From the NCBI GenBank assembly GCA_933822405.4, contig CAKOGP040001771.1:1-18533 (forward strand): 18,533 bases of DNA, written 5' to 3'. Within the stretch, counting starts at the first letter, position 1, and the number at the start of each line of letters is the position of its first letter. A program made the position numbers and the translations under genes. This document shows, one piece after another, positions 8,997 to 16,873 of the stretch. The notes beneath the pieces were generated by a model that had not been told where the DNA came from, did not search any database, and worked only from the letters and a program-made list of their open reading frames with translations. The DNA is from Cylindrotheca closterium (taxonomy: Eukaryota > Bacillariophyta > Bacillariophyceae > Bacillariales > Bacillariaceae).

Positions 8997-10014
8997 CGAT
9001 GAAGATGTCCATCAAGAGACGATCGTCGACACAGTGGAGGGACAAGGGAGGGGAGGAGATCTCGACTCTGATGCCCAATGAGTCGAGCTCGATCCAACCC
9101 CGTTTGAGCCATGTTTTGGAGGCAAGGATCCCGGTGTTGGTGGGTTCTTGTTGAAGAAGGGGAAAGGAGGTGCCCGTTTCGAGTTGGTGGGACTGTAGGT
9201 TGGCCTCCAGGTACTGGCCGGTCTCGGTACGGTTGGCCAAATGGCGCATTATAAAACTGAGATGATGGAAGACTTGAAGGGCGAAAGGATGCGGGATACC
9301 CAATCCCTGGTACTTCAGAGGGGCAAAGACCACGACGCGGGGAAAGGAACGGCAAACCCCAGCTTTGTGCAAACTCGCTTGGAGGATTGGTGACATGATG
9401 GACACCCAGTCGGAGCGGCCCAGTGTGGAAAGGGGCATCACGTACTCCAAAGTTTTCATGGCGGTTGCCTTGAGCAAGGGAAGAACGTCATAGTGAAGTA
9501 GATGTTGGGGAAGGAACTTGGCTGCCCAGTTCTTGGCCTTCTCCCGCAGGGCAAGGTGTTGTGCAGTTCCGGTCTCAAGTGGGGCCATCATGACTCCCAG
9601 GGTCCGTTCAGCTTCATCGGGTTGGAGGCGTCGTAGTGTCGCCCACGGCCCAGTCGGGTCTTGAAGGGTCAGTTCGCCAGGCATTTCAGCCTTCCTTCGA
9701 AACACCCACGTGCCAGAGGACGGCCGCCATTTGAAATCAATCAGCCACCAGAAGGACTTCGCCGGGTTGATAGCTCCACCAGTGGCACTGATGCCACCCG
9801 ACCATAGGTCCAAAGCCGATTGTACCAAAGGGAGGAGGTCTTCGCCAGTCGTCTCCACGTTGTCGTTGGACTCCATGACATCGGTGTCATCAACAAAGCA
9901 GAAGCACAAAGCGAAGAACTCCTCGTTAGTGAGGGCAGTGTTGCTCATGTACCCAAATCCCTCGGCCTCTATGGCGTCAATGAGGATGGCACTGATTGCA
10001 AGATACACGGGCCT
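8956..10014 (-). pseudogene. Non-LTR reverse transcriptase, catalytic FVDD and thumb part
   Basis: This is the longest open piece of the element (350 codons). It opens with YLAISAILIDAIEAEGFGY and carries the catalytic box CFCFVDDTDVME, with FVDD at 9886-9897. It continues through GGAINPAKSFWWLIDFKW, a segment after the catalytic box that recurs in this family, and a thumb-like helical region with the conserved KYQGLGIPHPF. The catalytic box is FVDD, not YADD/YMDD. It stops at TAG (8956-8958) in DLLWLN, where relatives continue with a CRxYL segment; that segment can be followed briefly past the stop before the frame changes again. The ATG at its head is accidental, since the frame is an internal segment. 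Confidence 0.87.
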
Positions 10015-10403
10015 GCGCCGTTGCCTTGACCGCAGCCTTGGAAGGGAACATCGCCAGTGGGCCCAAAGGTCAGATCCGAGTTGCCAAAGCCAGCTCGGAC
10101 CCTGTGTTTAGCCTTGGCCAAGATATCGAACATTAGGTTGGTGACAGTGACCGGCAGGCCGAATCTCCGCAAGGCCGTCTTCGCCACCCAGTGAACGATG
10201 CGATCGAAGCAAGACTTTGCGTCGTTCGAGATCCAGCCGGAAGACCGTCTTTCCAGGATGAGCGAGTCCCAGATCAATCGTTTGGATAGGGCAAGATCAA
10301 TGGACTGGTGCTGCTTGCGTGACCCACACTGTCCTTCAGGGATGATGTCATCCTCCTCAGCATTCTTCATTGCAGCCCGACCCGCCTTCTTATAGACGTT
10401 TCT
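9969..10403 (-). pseudogene. Non-LTR reverse transcriptase, motif A and B part
   Basis: Family-like sequence starts near 10403 (NVYKKAGRAAMKNAE) and continues through PEGQCGSRKQHQSIDLAL, ISNDAKSCFDRIVHW (metal-binding Asp of motif A in SNDAKSC) and FQGCGQGNGAGP. The frame has no stop back through the ATG at 10368-10370, but that ATG lies inside the conserved region and is not a native start. The frame is lost right after GNGAGP at about 10010, where the protein continues one frame over as VYLAISAILIDAIEAEGFGY. Its upstream edge overlaps the end of the ORF1 protein by about 37 bases in a different frame. The N-terminal fingers of a full reverse transcriptase are absent. Confidence 0.85.
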
Positions 10404-10985
10404 ACTTGAACAGCCAAGGCCGCCAAGGGTTGGGCAGAGGATGGTTCCTGAAATTGAACACCTGCACTTATACGGCCCTTCTTGGCTGGTTGTTTTGGTG
10501 GCTTGCCCTGCTTGGTGGCCTTCTTTGGTTGTGTCAATGTGTTGGGAACCATAGTGCTCTGCCCGGTGGATGACTTGCCTAAGGTTCTGTTGCTAGATCT
10601 GACCGGTGGAGTCAATGCTTGACGTTCAGGAGACTCGCGATTGTTGTGGGGTGGAGTGGGAGATGGCTGACCCATCATGGTAGGTAGATCGCTGGCCTGA
10701 CTCTGGAGGACAGCAAGCTGTGCTTGCAGTGCCGCATTGTCCGCACGTTGTTGTGCCAAGGCGCGTTCCTGATCCTCCAGCGCATTGTCCCAAATCTTGA
10801 TCTCATTGAAGGCATCTTCCAGCTGTTGCTCTTGTTCCTGCATCTTGTCCATCATTCCCGTCACGGTCTTCCCATCATCAATGTCTTTGTTGTTAGCCAT
10901 ATCCAAATCAATTGAGAGTTGGCCATTGTAGACATCCGTTGTGTCTTCCATCACATCATCCAGGAACTCCATCCTCAACCGTGTC
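10367..10985 (-). pseudogene. ORF1-like protein, coiled coil and basic C-terminal tail
   Basis: From about 10985 the frame reads MEFLDDVMEDTTDVYNGQLS, then a long helix rich in Glu, Gln, Leu and Ala (MMDKMQEQEQQLEDAFNEIK through LQAQLAVLQSQ, about 60 residues) with coiled-coil spacing, then a Pro/Ser/Thr-rich segment and a Lys-rich tail (KKATKQGKPPKQPAKKGR). It ends at a TGA at 10367. The open frame itself extends upstream to 11119, but that part is a shadow of the preceding frame. A coiled coil followed by a basic tail resembles the self-association plus RNA-binding plan of some LINE ORF1 proteins. The last 37 bases overlap the reverse transcriptase frame. Confidence 0.6.
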
Positions 10986-11473
10986 TGGCAAGGCGGTAGC
11001 CTCCACAGCACAAAGTGTGTTTGTGCACCATTTGAGGTTCTTACGCCGAGCCATACTGATCTCTGATTGCAGAACCCATTTACAAAGGGCTTGATCGGTT
11101 TTTGTCGGAGTTGGCTCATACAGGTGATGAGTCAGAAAAGGGACCAGGCCCTTCAAGACGTTATGAGCCAATTGTCCAAACTTCTTGCAACACACCAGGA
11201 TGTAGGTGCCCTCCATCTCGCCTGGTAAAACCATCAAGAACAACGGATCGGGCTTGTGACGCTCCTGATCATTCTTCAGCTTGGGGTCAGCAGCCTCAGC
11301 CATTTTCCGTTGGGCTGGGGAGAGATTGTTAAGGAACGGATTCTCATTATCAGTGATCAACTTCTTCTTCTTCTTTGCCTTCTTTTTCACCTTTGTTGCC
11401 GCCTTCTTAGACCAAACATCTGTGAATTGACCGACTTTAGAGCCAGAGGATTCATTGGAATTGTCGTCAGAAG
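10956..11473 (-). pseudogene. ORF1-like protein, third globular region
   Basis: After the 11-bp repeat the reading resumes with DSSDDNSNESSGSKVGQF, then a lysine-rich stretch KKAATKVKKKAKKKKKLI that could bind nucleic acid or act as a nuclear localisation signal. A compact region follows with NPFLNNLSPAQRKMAEAAD, PDPLFLMVLPGEMEGTYILV and ALCKWVLQSEISMARRKNLK. The frame terminates at 10956 shortly after TALPDTVEDG, where the downstream coiled-coil part is in another frame. I find no known family for it. Confidence 0.55.
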
Positions 11474-11506
11474 AGTCATCGTCTAGTCATCGTCTAGTCA
11501 TTGTCT
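11474..11506. repeat. 11-bp tandem repeat, three units, inside the ORF1-like gene
   Basis: The plus-strand unit AGTCATCGTCT occurs at 11474-11484 and 11485-11495, and AGTCATTGTCT at 11496-11506. Two additional 11-bp copies add 22 bases, which changes the reading frame and creates the TAG that ends the upstream ORF1 piece. Leaving them out would restore one continuous acidic linker. Confidence 0.85.
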
Positions 11507-12738
11507 GAGTCATCAGTCTCAGTTGTTGATTGGTGAGAGTGAGAAGCTTTGTTGGCTTGAGCTGGGGTTGTCTTGGTCAACAAGAGAAGCTTAAACAAGG
11601 TGCATGAGCCAAACATAGTAGTAGTAGCGAACTTCAACATCCCAGGAAGGTCCATGACCAAATAAAGGACCTCTGTCAGGATGTAGTAATCATGTAGTTT
11701 GCTAATAAGGGTGAGGGTAGCATCCTTGACCAGACCATAGGTCTTTGCACTGACCGGTTTCTGTTGAGCAGACTTCCAATCACTGATAAATGTAGCTGGA
11801 GCAGCGAAGGGGAAGTCTGGCTTCACCCCAGCGTTGCTCACCGCATCATCATCCTTATTATCATCATCATCTCCGTCGTCCTCATCATCTGAAGAAAGTG
11901 GTGCCGTCACTAGTATTTCATTGTCATTGTTGTCCTGATTTGGTTGTTGGTAGGCATTGCCATCAATAGTAGTGGCATCGTTGTCCGCAGCCTTGGCATT
12001 GTCAGCATTTTCCCCAATCGATCCGTCATCATCCACCAGTGCATCATATCTATTGTCGGTCAGATTACGATGACACTTCCTTTGATCCACTAAAGTCGTT
12101 TTGTTCAAATGAGAGTGGCCTACCGCATTGTCCAAATTGTCATTCATTGGATCACTGTTCTTCTGAATTGCATGTTGAATGTGATGGGTTGAACTTTCTG
12201 GTCGGAAAAAGGACTGAAAAAGTTTTTGTTTGATGCCACGGATGATTGACAAAGGCAGCTCGTTATAATAGTCGTCGTCAAAGGTTGTTGCCCATGGATA
12301 ATCAAACATTTCAGAACAAATCAACCAAAAGCCAACACACTGATTTCCCAGACGAAGTCGAGGATCCGACTTGTCCCCATAAAAGAATTGATTGTTGTTC
12401 TGGTTTTTCTCAAATTCGTCAATACCAAAAAATAAGAAAGGGTTCTGCAATGAAATTTGCATAGCAAGAACTTGCAGTGACCAGACGTCTTTGGCTGCTT
12501 TATCCTCGATTGTGTAGAGATCAAAAGAGGAGATGAGATATTGAGCCAGTTGGGCATTATCAGAGTTCAGATATGTAAAAATCTGAATAAATTGATCGTT
12601 GCATGTTGGTGTGGGCATCAAATCGCAAACAAGGTTGATTCCAAGCGCCTGGATATTGATCATCCCAGGCTGCAAAAAAGGCGTTGCCTGTTTGAATGCG
12701 ATCCATTCTTTGCAGCGCTCGATTGACTGCTTCACCAC
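11494..12738 (-). CDS. ORF1-like protein, middle part with two globular regions and an acidic linker
   Basis: This 414-codon frame is the longest intact piece of the unrecognised protein. Residues 1-185 look globular and helical, rich in aromatic residues (for example FLFFGIDEFEKNQNNNQFF and VGFWLICSEMFDYPW). Residues about 190-300 form a hydrophilic linker that becomes very acidic (SSDDEDDGDDDDNKDDD). Residues about 305-395 are a second globular region with FPFAAPATFISDWKSAQ and LVMDLPGMLKFATTTMFGS. It ends in a Ser/Thr/Asp tail cut off by TAG at 11494-11496, created within an 11-bp tandem repeat. The annotated ATG is inside the coding region, because sequence upstream is still compatible with coding. 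No known catalytic motif is visible. Confidence 0.65.
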   Translation of the reverse strand: MVKQSIERCKEWIAFKQATPFLQPGMINIQALGINLVCDLMPTPTCNDQFIQIFTYLNSDNAQLAQYLISSFDLYTIEDKAAKDVWSLQVLAMQISLQNPFLFFGIDEFEKNQNNNQFFYGDKSDPRLRLGNQCVGFWLICSEMFDYPWATTFDDDYYNELPLSIIRGIKQKLFQSFFRPESSTHHIQHAIQKNSDPMNDNLDNAVGHSHLNKTTLVDQRKCHRNLTDNRYDALVDDDGSIGENADNAKAADNDATTIDGNAYQQPNQDNNDNEILVTAPLSSDDEDDGDDDDNKDDDAVSNAGVKPDFPFAAPATFISDWKSAQQKPVSAKTYGLVKDATLTLISKLHDYYILTEVLYLVMDLPGMLKFATTTMFGSCTLFKLLLLTKTTPAQANKASHSHQSTTETDDSDND

Positions 12739-13054
12739 AGTAAAATTTCTTTGACCACCACTCAGATCATTTAGGAACCAGTTTATTGTAGTCCTCTCTA
12801 TGCCGCGCCTCTAGCTTGGCGATTCATTCATTGTGCCTCAAATTTGTCGGCCGTTCGTAGAGCGTCTTGATCATTAGCGATTTGCTTGATGTCAACATCA
12901 TTGGAATTGACAGGGTCTCTGTCTTTGGGCTGTTCCAAATCAATTTCCAGCCGTTTTTTCATCGCTTTTTTTCCTACAGAGGAAGCCGTGGACTTAGCCA
13001 CGCCCAGTTTTTTGTACTAGCCGAGGCAGCCTTCGAAGCTGGAGATTTGGCCAT
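12739..13054 (-). pseudogene. N-terminal fragment of the ORF1-like protein
   Basis: The region starts MAKSPASKAASASTK at 13054. After one frameshift near 13005, in a run of A residues, it continues LGVAKSTASSVGKKAMKKRL, then EIDLEQPKDRDPVNSNDVD and QIANDQDALRTADKFEAQ. Near 12830-12760 the coding register changes more than once (KLEARHREDYNKLV is readable in one frame, SGGQRNFTVVKQ in the next). The mix of charged residues suggests a helical, possibly coiled segment leading into the first globular region. It is short, low in complexity and inferred only by continuity with the downstream frame. Confidence 0.5.
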
Positions 13055-13189
13055 ATTTTGCCAGTGTTTTGCCGTTTGTTTGTTGATAAATTCAAAGTTT
13101 TCTACGTATAATCAGTACTAGCGCTGTGTGGAGCAGATTGGCCGGTTCTGCGTGTTTGCGTGTTGTTTCATTTCTTATTTTCTTTTTTC

Positions 13190-13896
13190 TATGTTTTCTA
13201 AAACAACGTATTTGCGATACTCTGGGGCCATGTCAATCAATATCTGGACCATCATGCCAGTGATTTTCATGTAGTTTGTTCTTCTCCTTCCTTAGCTTCA
13301 GGCATATAAGTTTGAATGAAAGCGTTAGGAACATCCATCAACATTATATCTCTACCTTCGTGTGCATCAATCACACAAGTAGTGGTGATTGCTTCTTGCA
13401 AAGTAGTTGGACTTGCAGTGTCCTCTCGCAATAATCATTCACGAGTTTTATTGCCTCGGTATACTAGGTGACCTTTAATTGTCTTTTCGAATTGCTTCTC
13501 CACAAGTAACATCATCGCTGATTGGGCCTTCTTTTGCTCAGACGCGGTCATGTCTTTTACAAATTTGGGAGTGAAACAATCTCTCAGGAGCATTTGTCTC
13601 AATTCCTTATCCACAACATCCTTTCCATCATCACCAGACTTCTTCAGTCCTTGATTGATGTAATACTGTTGGATGAAGTTCAGACCTTCATCAGTATCAA
13701 ACTTGGCCTTGATCTGCATCATGCAACAAGTGATCAGAATAGCGTCGTGCTCTTCATAATCAGCTTTCATCTCATTCCCAATCTGTTGGAAACATAGATT
13801 GTGCTGTGCTTCAAGGATAGCTTTACTGTCTTTAGTACTGTGACTTCCTTTGTTGGTACGAATACCAGATTTTAACTTGTTCTTCAAAGGTTTCAA
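13190..13896 (-). pseudogene. pol: N-terminal half of the copia reverse transcriptase of element B
   Basis: An open frame runs from 13896 to 13435: LNFIQQYYINQGLKKSGDDG, KELRQMLLRDCFTPKFVKDM, QSAMMLLVEKQFEKTIKGHL and VYRGNKTRE. There a TGA (13435-13437) stands where relatives have Trp (REW), one base from TGG. Past it the same frame continues LLREDTASPTTLQEAITTTC and IMLMDVPNAFIQTYMPEAKE, with the motif A Asp at 13333-13335. After another shift near 13267 it reads MKITGMMVQILIDMAPEYRK and YVVLEN. Similarity stops at about 13190 and the catalytic YxDD half is absent. This end is most likely the insertion or deletion boundary with the ORF1-like element. Confidence 0.87.
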
Positions 13897-14063
13897 TTCC
13901 CTCTCTCGATACTTGCGTCTTGTCGCAACTTGATTTTTGTTCTTATTGGCAGAACTGCCACTCCTGCTTGAAGGTCATTCTCTTGGTTTCTTTGGAACTT
14001 GAGAAAGGTTCAGCCCAGACATTGCAGCTTGCGCATACGTTTGCCCAGATTGAGTGACTTTTG

Positions 14064-14923
14064 CTACTCAAGGCGTTTCAAGCTCAAATACAATCTCTTC
14101 TTCTGGCGGTTCTTGTGGGTCTTCCAGATCAGTACCGAGGCTCCCAATATCATCGGTTCCTCTATCAATATTTTCTTGATGGTGATCCAAATCGGCCACA
14201 ACAGGTTAATGGAAGTAACACCTTTGGTAGCAGCCCAAGCTTCAACATGCTGGATTACTTGGTCGGTAACGGGTAGTACGACGACCTTGGGTTGGAAAAT
14301 CATCTTTGTAGTATTGAGGTTGAGCACTCGGTGCCCAGTACGTTGTCCCTTTGTAGGTTCAATGTAAATTGCTTTGATACTTTGGGGTTCCATTGAATTG
14401 TTGAAATCCGTCCCAATTGCATGAACATATTGTCCAAGTTCAGCAAGCATATCACTATTGTAGTTGATATTGACAATATCAATGAGTTGCTGCGGACTGA
14501 GATGTGATGAGATACTGTCTTTCTGGGGAAAGACATTCAATAGCTCGGCGGCTCGACGTCCAAGACATTCAGTGATCACTTTTGGGACCACTTTGTAGGG
14601 TAATCGTGCAAGAGCTATTCTGACTCTTTCTTTCAACGTCCTATTGGTTTGCTCAGCTGTAGGCTCGTGGTCTCCAGCTGCAGTTGGGCCAATAGCAACA
14701 CCCATATCGTCTAGCACATCATCCGTGAGAGGAATGAATGCCCAATCACACTTGATTGTCTTGACTTGAAAGCCTGCCTTGTTGTAGCGGCGGAATATCT
14801 TATCCAATGCTTCAAATACAGGGTCAGTCTTTCAGGTTCTGCACGGGAATACATGAGCAATAACGCATTCTCGATCTCCATGTGATCAATACAGACGGTA
14901 ATAGATCTATTGTGTTGATATAA
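14064..14923 (-). pseudogene. pol: Integrase of element B
   Basis: The first Asp is visible in a short register as TVCIDHMEIEN (codon 14885-14887). After a frameshift the 247-codon frame at 14064-14807 begins at FRRYNKAGFQVKTIKCDWAF, with the second Asp at 14745-14747. The Glu follows in EPTAEQTNRTLKERVR, about 30 residues later, a shorter spacing than classical D35E. The rest has LARLPYKVVPKVITECLGRR and LNVFPQKDSISSHLSPQQLI, then GQRTGHRVLNLNTTKMIFQP and VLPVTDQVIQHVEAWAATKG, a recurring block after the core in this clade. The C-terminus is unremarkable. Catalytic residues are present, but the domain is split over two frames. Confidence 0.85.
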
Positions 14924-15243
14924 TTACTCTGGTGGACTGAAGAAGACGTCGTATGTCTTCTTTGGAGTTAGTCTTGTTGACTTGCCTTTCAATGTAGAGG
15001 CGTCAGGTCCAAAGATTGCTTTGGCATGATTGATCGCTTCTTCAGTGATAGGACAGTTCTTGATGAGACCAGATCAGATTGCATACTTCAGACTTTTGGT
15101 GTTTGGAGCATTGAGTATGTGCATGGCACTTCTCGCTTCCATCGCAGCCTTGACTTGTCTTGGAGTGAATCCTTCCTTATTCTTTTGAACAGTTGCCATC
15201 TTGGAGGTCATCTTGAGTCCAGCATATCCATTCTGCTTGTTTG
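14924..15243 (-). pseudogene. pol: GAG-pre-integrase region of element B
   Basis: The minus strand reads KQNGYAGLKMTSKMATVQKN, KEGFTPRQVKAAMEARSAMH, a stop, then SGLIKNCPITEEAINHAKAI and FGPDASTLKGKSTRLTPKK. The F-x-x-RQVKAA...AR and NCPIT...IFGPD-x-x-x-LKGK pattern is that of the region before the integrase core in this copia clade. The internal TGA (15074-15076) falls where relatives have Arg (RSGLIKN), consistent with a CGA to TGA change. The frame closes at TAA 14924-14926. Confidence 0.8.
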
Positions 15244-15279
15244 AAGAAAGTTCAAAATGGGGTTGATTTTTTCAGTAGT

Positions 15280-15411
15280 TTAACTGGCAACGATACATTG
15301 CACTTGTCCCATGTTAGTGTGCATATCAAGCTCCTTCTCAGCATGACGGAGTCCATGCATGAGCTCACCATTACAAATGGTGGTGTTTGTGCAACCACTG
15401 TCCATTAGCGT
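15280..15411 (-). pseudogene. pol: Aspartic protease fragment of element B
   Basis: The minus-strand reading TLMDSGCTNTTICNGEL contains the D-S-G-C-T active-site triad (Asp codon 15400-15402) of a retropepsin, followed by GLRHAEKELDMHTNMGQVQ. A TGA at 15412-15414 precedes it and a TAA at 15280-15282 ends it. The Gag linker just upstream is in another frame, so the gag-protease join is frameshifted. About 44 codons remain of a domain that is normally near 100. Confidence 0.72.
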
Positions 15412-15680
15412 TCACAGTGCCGCCACCTTGAGTTGGAATCTGCATGAGCTGCATTCCCAATGGAACTTGCATCATCTGATTACCTGTAGTACCAGCAAGT
15501 CGCAAAGGTGTGTTAACGCTTCCTGCAACACTTGATGCTCCACTTGTGGATGCTGAAGCTCCAGGAACTATAGCTGGAACAGTAGCTGGGACAGTTGCTC
15601 CAATCTGATTATGATTGAGCTTCTTCCCATAGTCGACATATTGGTCCTGATTCTTCCATTGGATCCTTGGTAGCAGTCTG

Positions 15681-15916
15681 TCTGGGCATTTTGGAGACGT
15701 ATGGTCTTTATTGCCACATACCTAACATGCTGCCTTCTTCTTTCCATTCTGTTTCCCTTTCCCTTTACCTGTATTAGGTTGGTCTTTTCCTTGGTACAGG
15801 TTCACTCCCGGATTTTTAATCACATCCATGTGAATCTTCAACATATCTTGTGCTTTGCTGACCGTCTTTGGATAATAATCCACTTCCCTGCAGTAGTTTG
15901 TCTGAAGATCCAGCAT
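15681..15916 (-). pseudogene. gag: Gag C-terminus with CCHC zinc knuckle of element B
   Basis: The reading MLDLQTNYCREVDYYPKTVS continues through GKGKGKQNGKKKAAC, a basic stretch, into a knuckle whose visible residues are C, then a stop, then VCGNKDHTSPKC: the spacing C-x2-C-x4-H-x4-C of a retroviral-type nucleocapsid knuckle. The stop is a TAG at 15722-15724 between the first two Cys, so the nucleocapsid motif is broken. Past it the sequence goes on in frame with PDRLLPRIQWKNQDQYVDYG and a Pro/Thr/Gly-rich linker leading towards the protease. Confidence 0.75.
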
Positions 15917-16106
15917 CAGAGAAGCTGTCCTTGTTCAATCTCAGTTGCATAGAAATCCTGTTGCAAGAACGGCTTCAAAGATATCATCTTTGAACTTGTT
16001 TTGAGCAGCAGTATCGGTGCTAGTAATAGCAGCATACGCTTTTTGTCTTGAAGGCAAAATTTTGGAACCAGGCCACGCCATATAGATCTTGTAGGACTTC
16101 AGCCTG
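15832..16106. repeat. Direct repeat of a gag segment, copy 1 (275 bp)
   Basis: This block matches 16600-16873 nearly end to end with only scattered substitutions and one single-base length difference (GCTTTTTG here, GCTTTTG there). The two copies start 768 bases apart. Sequence on both sides of the two copies is unrelated, so the boundaries at 15832/16600 and 16106/16873 are sharp. It encodes the Gag segment from QAEVLQD to the region before the zinc knuckle. Confidence 0.92.
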
Positions 16107-16337
16107 TCTCAAGAATTGTTCCTTGAAATGCATCAAGTTTTCCGTTGTTCCTTGTTTCATCGCAAAGAACTTTTGATTGGCTTCCCAGAAATCCAAGAAG
16201 TCATACTCAGCGTTGGCACTCTTCTTCATGAATCGTTCAATACGGTTCAAGAGTTTGATTGGATCTTCAAGAATAGTCGTGAACTTGGCTTCACCTTGAA
16301 GCTTGATATCCATCGCTTTTGTCACAAACTTCAGCAT
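16020..16337 (-). pseudogene. gag: Gag central region of element B, with start of the second duplicated copy
   Basis: The 105-codon frame contains VTKAMDIKLQGEAKFTTILE, IKLLNRIERFMKKSANAEYD and FDFWEANQ-like sequence (here FLDFWEANQKFFAMKQGTTE), then HFKEQFLRQAEVLQDLYGVAW. This resembles the helical capsid core of copia Gag (UBN2 type) in fold class, on sequence character only. The last 25 or so residues are in the duplicated block and go out of frame at an extra T in GCTTTTTG near 16040, which the other copy lacks. Confidence 0.7.
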
Positions 16338-16560
16338 GATGGTGACTTGACAGCTTGCTTGTTTGTCTCATAATGCGCTGCTCTGTCAGCTTTGCAGAAT
16401 AGAGAATCTTGTTTTGAGTCATCTCTGTTTCTCTTGCAACAACTTCAGTTTGAACTGGAGCATCCAACTTTGGTGCGACTGAATCAAAGTCGATTGACTT
16501 TCCATCTGGAATCAATTTCACCATGTCTTTGGAGCACTTCATTCCAGAAGCTTGGACATG
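16291..16560 (-). pseudogene. gag: Gag N-terminal region of element B
   Basis: The frame reads MKCSKDMVKLIPDGKSIDFD, then PKLDAPVQTEVVARETEMTQ, then AKLTEQRIMRQTSKLS, a hydrophilic helical region that probably begins the main gag copy. The ATG at 16540-16542 may not be the original start, because compatible sequence extends a little upstream. Near 16320-16337 the reading changes to the next frame. It sits between the two copies of the duplicated segment. Confidence 0.6.
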
Positions 16561-16599
16561 CCAATCAGTCTTTCTTTGGCATGTGACTGTGGAGACCTA

Positions 16600-16873
16600 G
16601 AATCTTCAACATATCTTGTGCTTTGCTGACCGTCTTTGGATAATAATCCATTTCCCTGCAATAGTTCATCTGAAGATCCAGCATCAGAGGAGCTGTTCTC
16701 GTTCAATCGCAGTTGCACAGAAATCCTGTTGCAAGAACGGCTTCAAAGATATCATCCTTGAACTTGTTTTGAGCAGCAGTATCAATGCTAGCAATAGCAG
16801 CATACGCTTTTGTCTTGACTACAAAATTTCGGAACCAGGCAACGCCATATTGATCTTGTAGGACTTCAGCCTG
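16600..16873. repeat. Direct repeat of a gag segment, copy 2 (274 bp)
   Basis: This is the partner of 15832-16106, in the same orientation. It keeps an open frame over most of its length on the minus strand, unlike the other copy. It is joined on its gag-upstream side to a short unrelated N-terminal coding sequence (16874-16978). Confidence 0.92.

Larger units (their letters stand above)
7027..10403 (-). mobile_element. Non-LTR retrotransposon (LINE-like) with RNase H and C-terminal zinc motif, decayed
   Basis: The minus strand encodes, in order, a reverse transcriptase (motif A NDAKSCFDRIVH, motif B region QGCGQGNGAGP, motif C FVDD), a connecting region, the start of an RNase H (VISDGSF) and a C-terminal domain with CPLCG...HVPRC. 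The order reverse transcriptase, RNase H, C-terminal CCHC is that of LINE-type ORF2 proteins. The motifs match a reverse transcriptase family I remember as abundant in diatoms. No integrase or protease is present. The copy is interrupted by at least six frameshifts or stops and by a deletion inside RNase H. The usual N-terminal reverse transcriptase fingers and any endonuclease are missing upstream of 10403. Confidence 0.85.
10367..13054 (-). pseudogene. Large ORF1 or Gag-like protein of unknown family, broken
   Basis: I do not recognise this protein. Read on the minus strand, similar-looking coding sequence runs from an ATG at 13052-13054 (MAKSPASKAASAS) to a stop at 10367, about 880 codons if joined. 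It is interrupted by frameshifts near 13005, between about 12840 and 12755, at 11474-11506 and near 10975. The layout is a basic Ala/Ser/Lys N-terminus, a globular region, a strongly acidic Asp/Asn-rich linker, a second globular region, an acidic then poly-lysine linker, a third globular region, a coiled coil and a basic Pro/Lys tail. There are no reverse transcriptase, protease, CCHC or endonuclease motifs. Position and orientation just upstream of a reverse transcriptase suggest an ORF1/Gag role in binding RNA; this is inference. Confidence 0.6.

Noticed and set aside
11474..11530. CTGATGA on the minus strand as a possible hammerhead ribozyme core
   Set aside because: The required stem II and GAAA do not follow, and the bases are explained as Asp/Ser codons of the ORF1 acidic linker.
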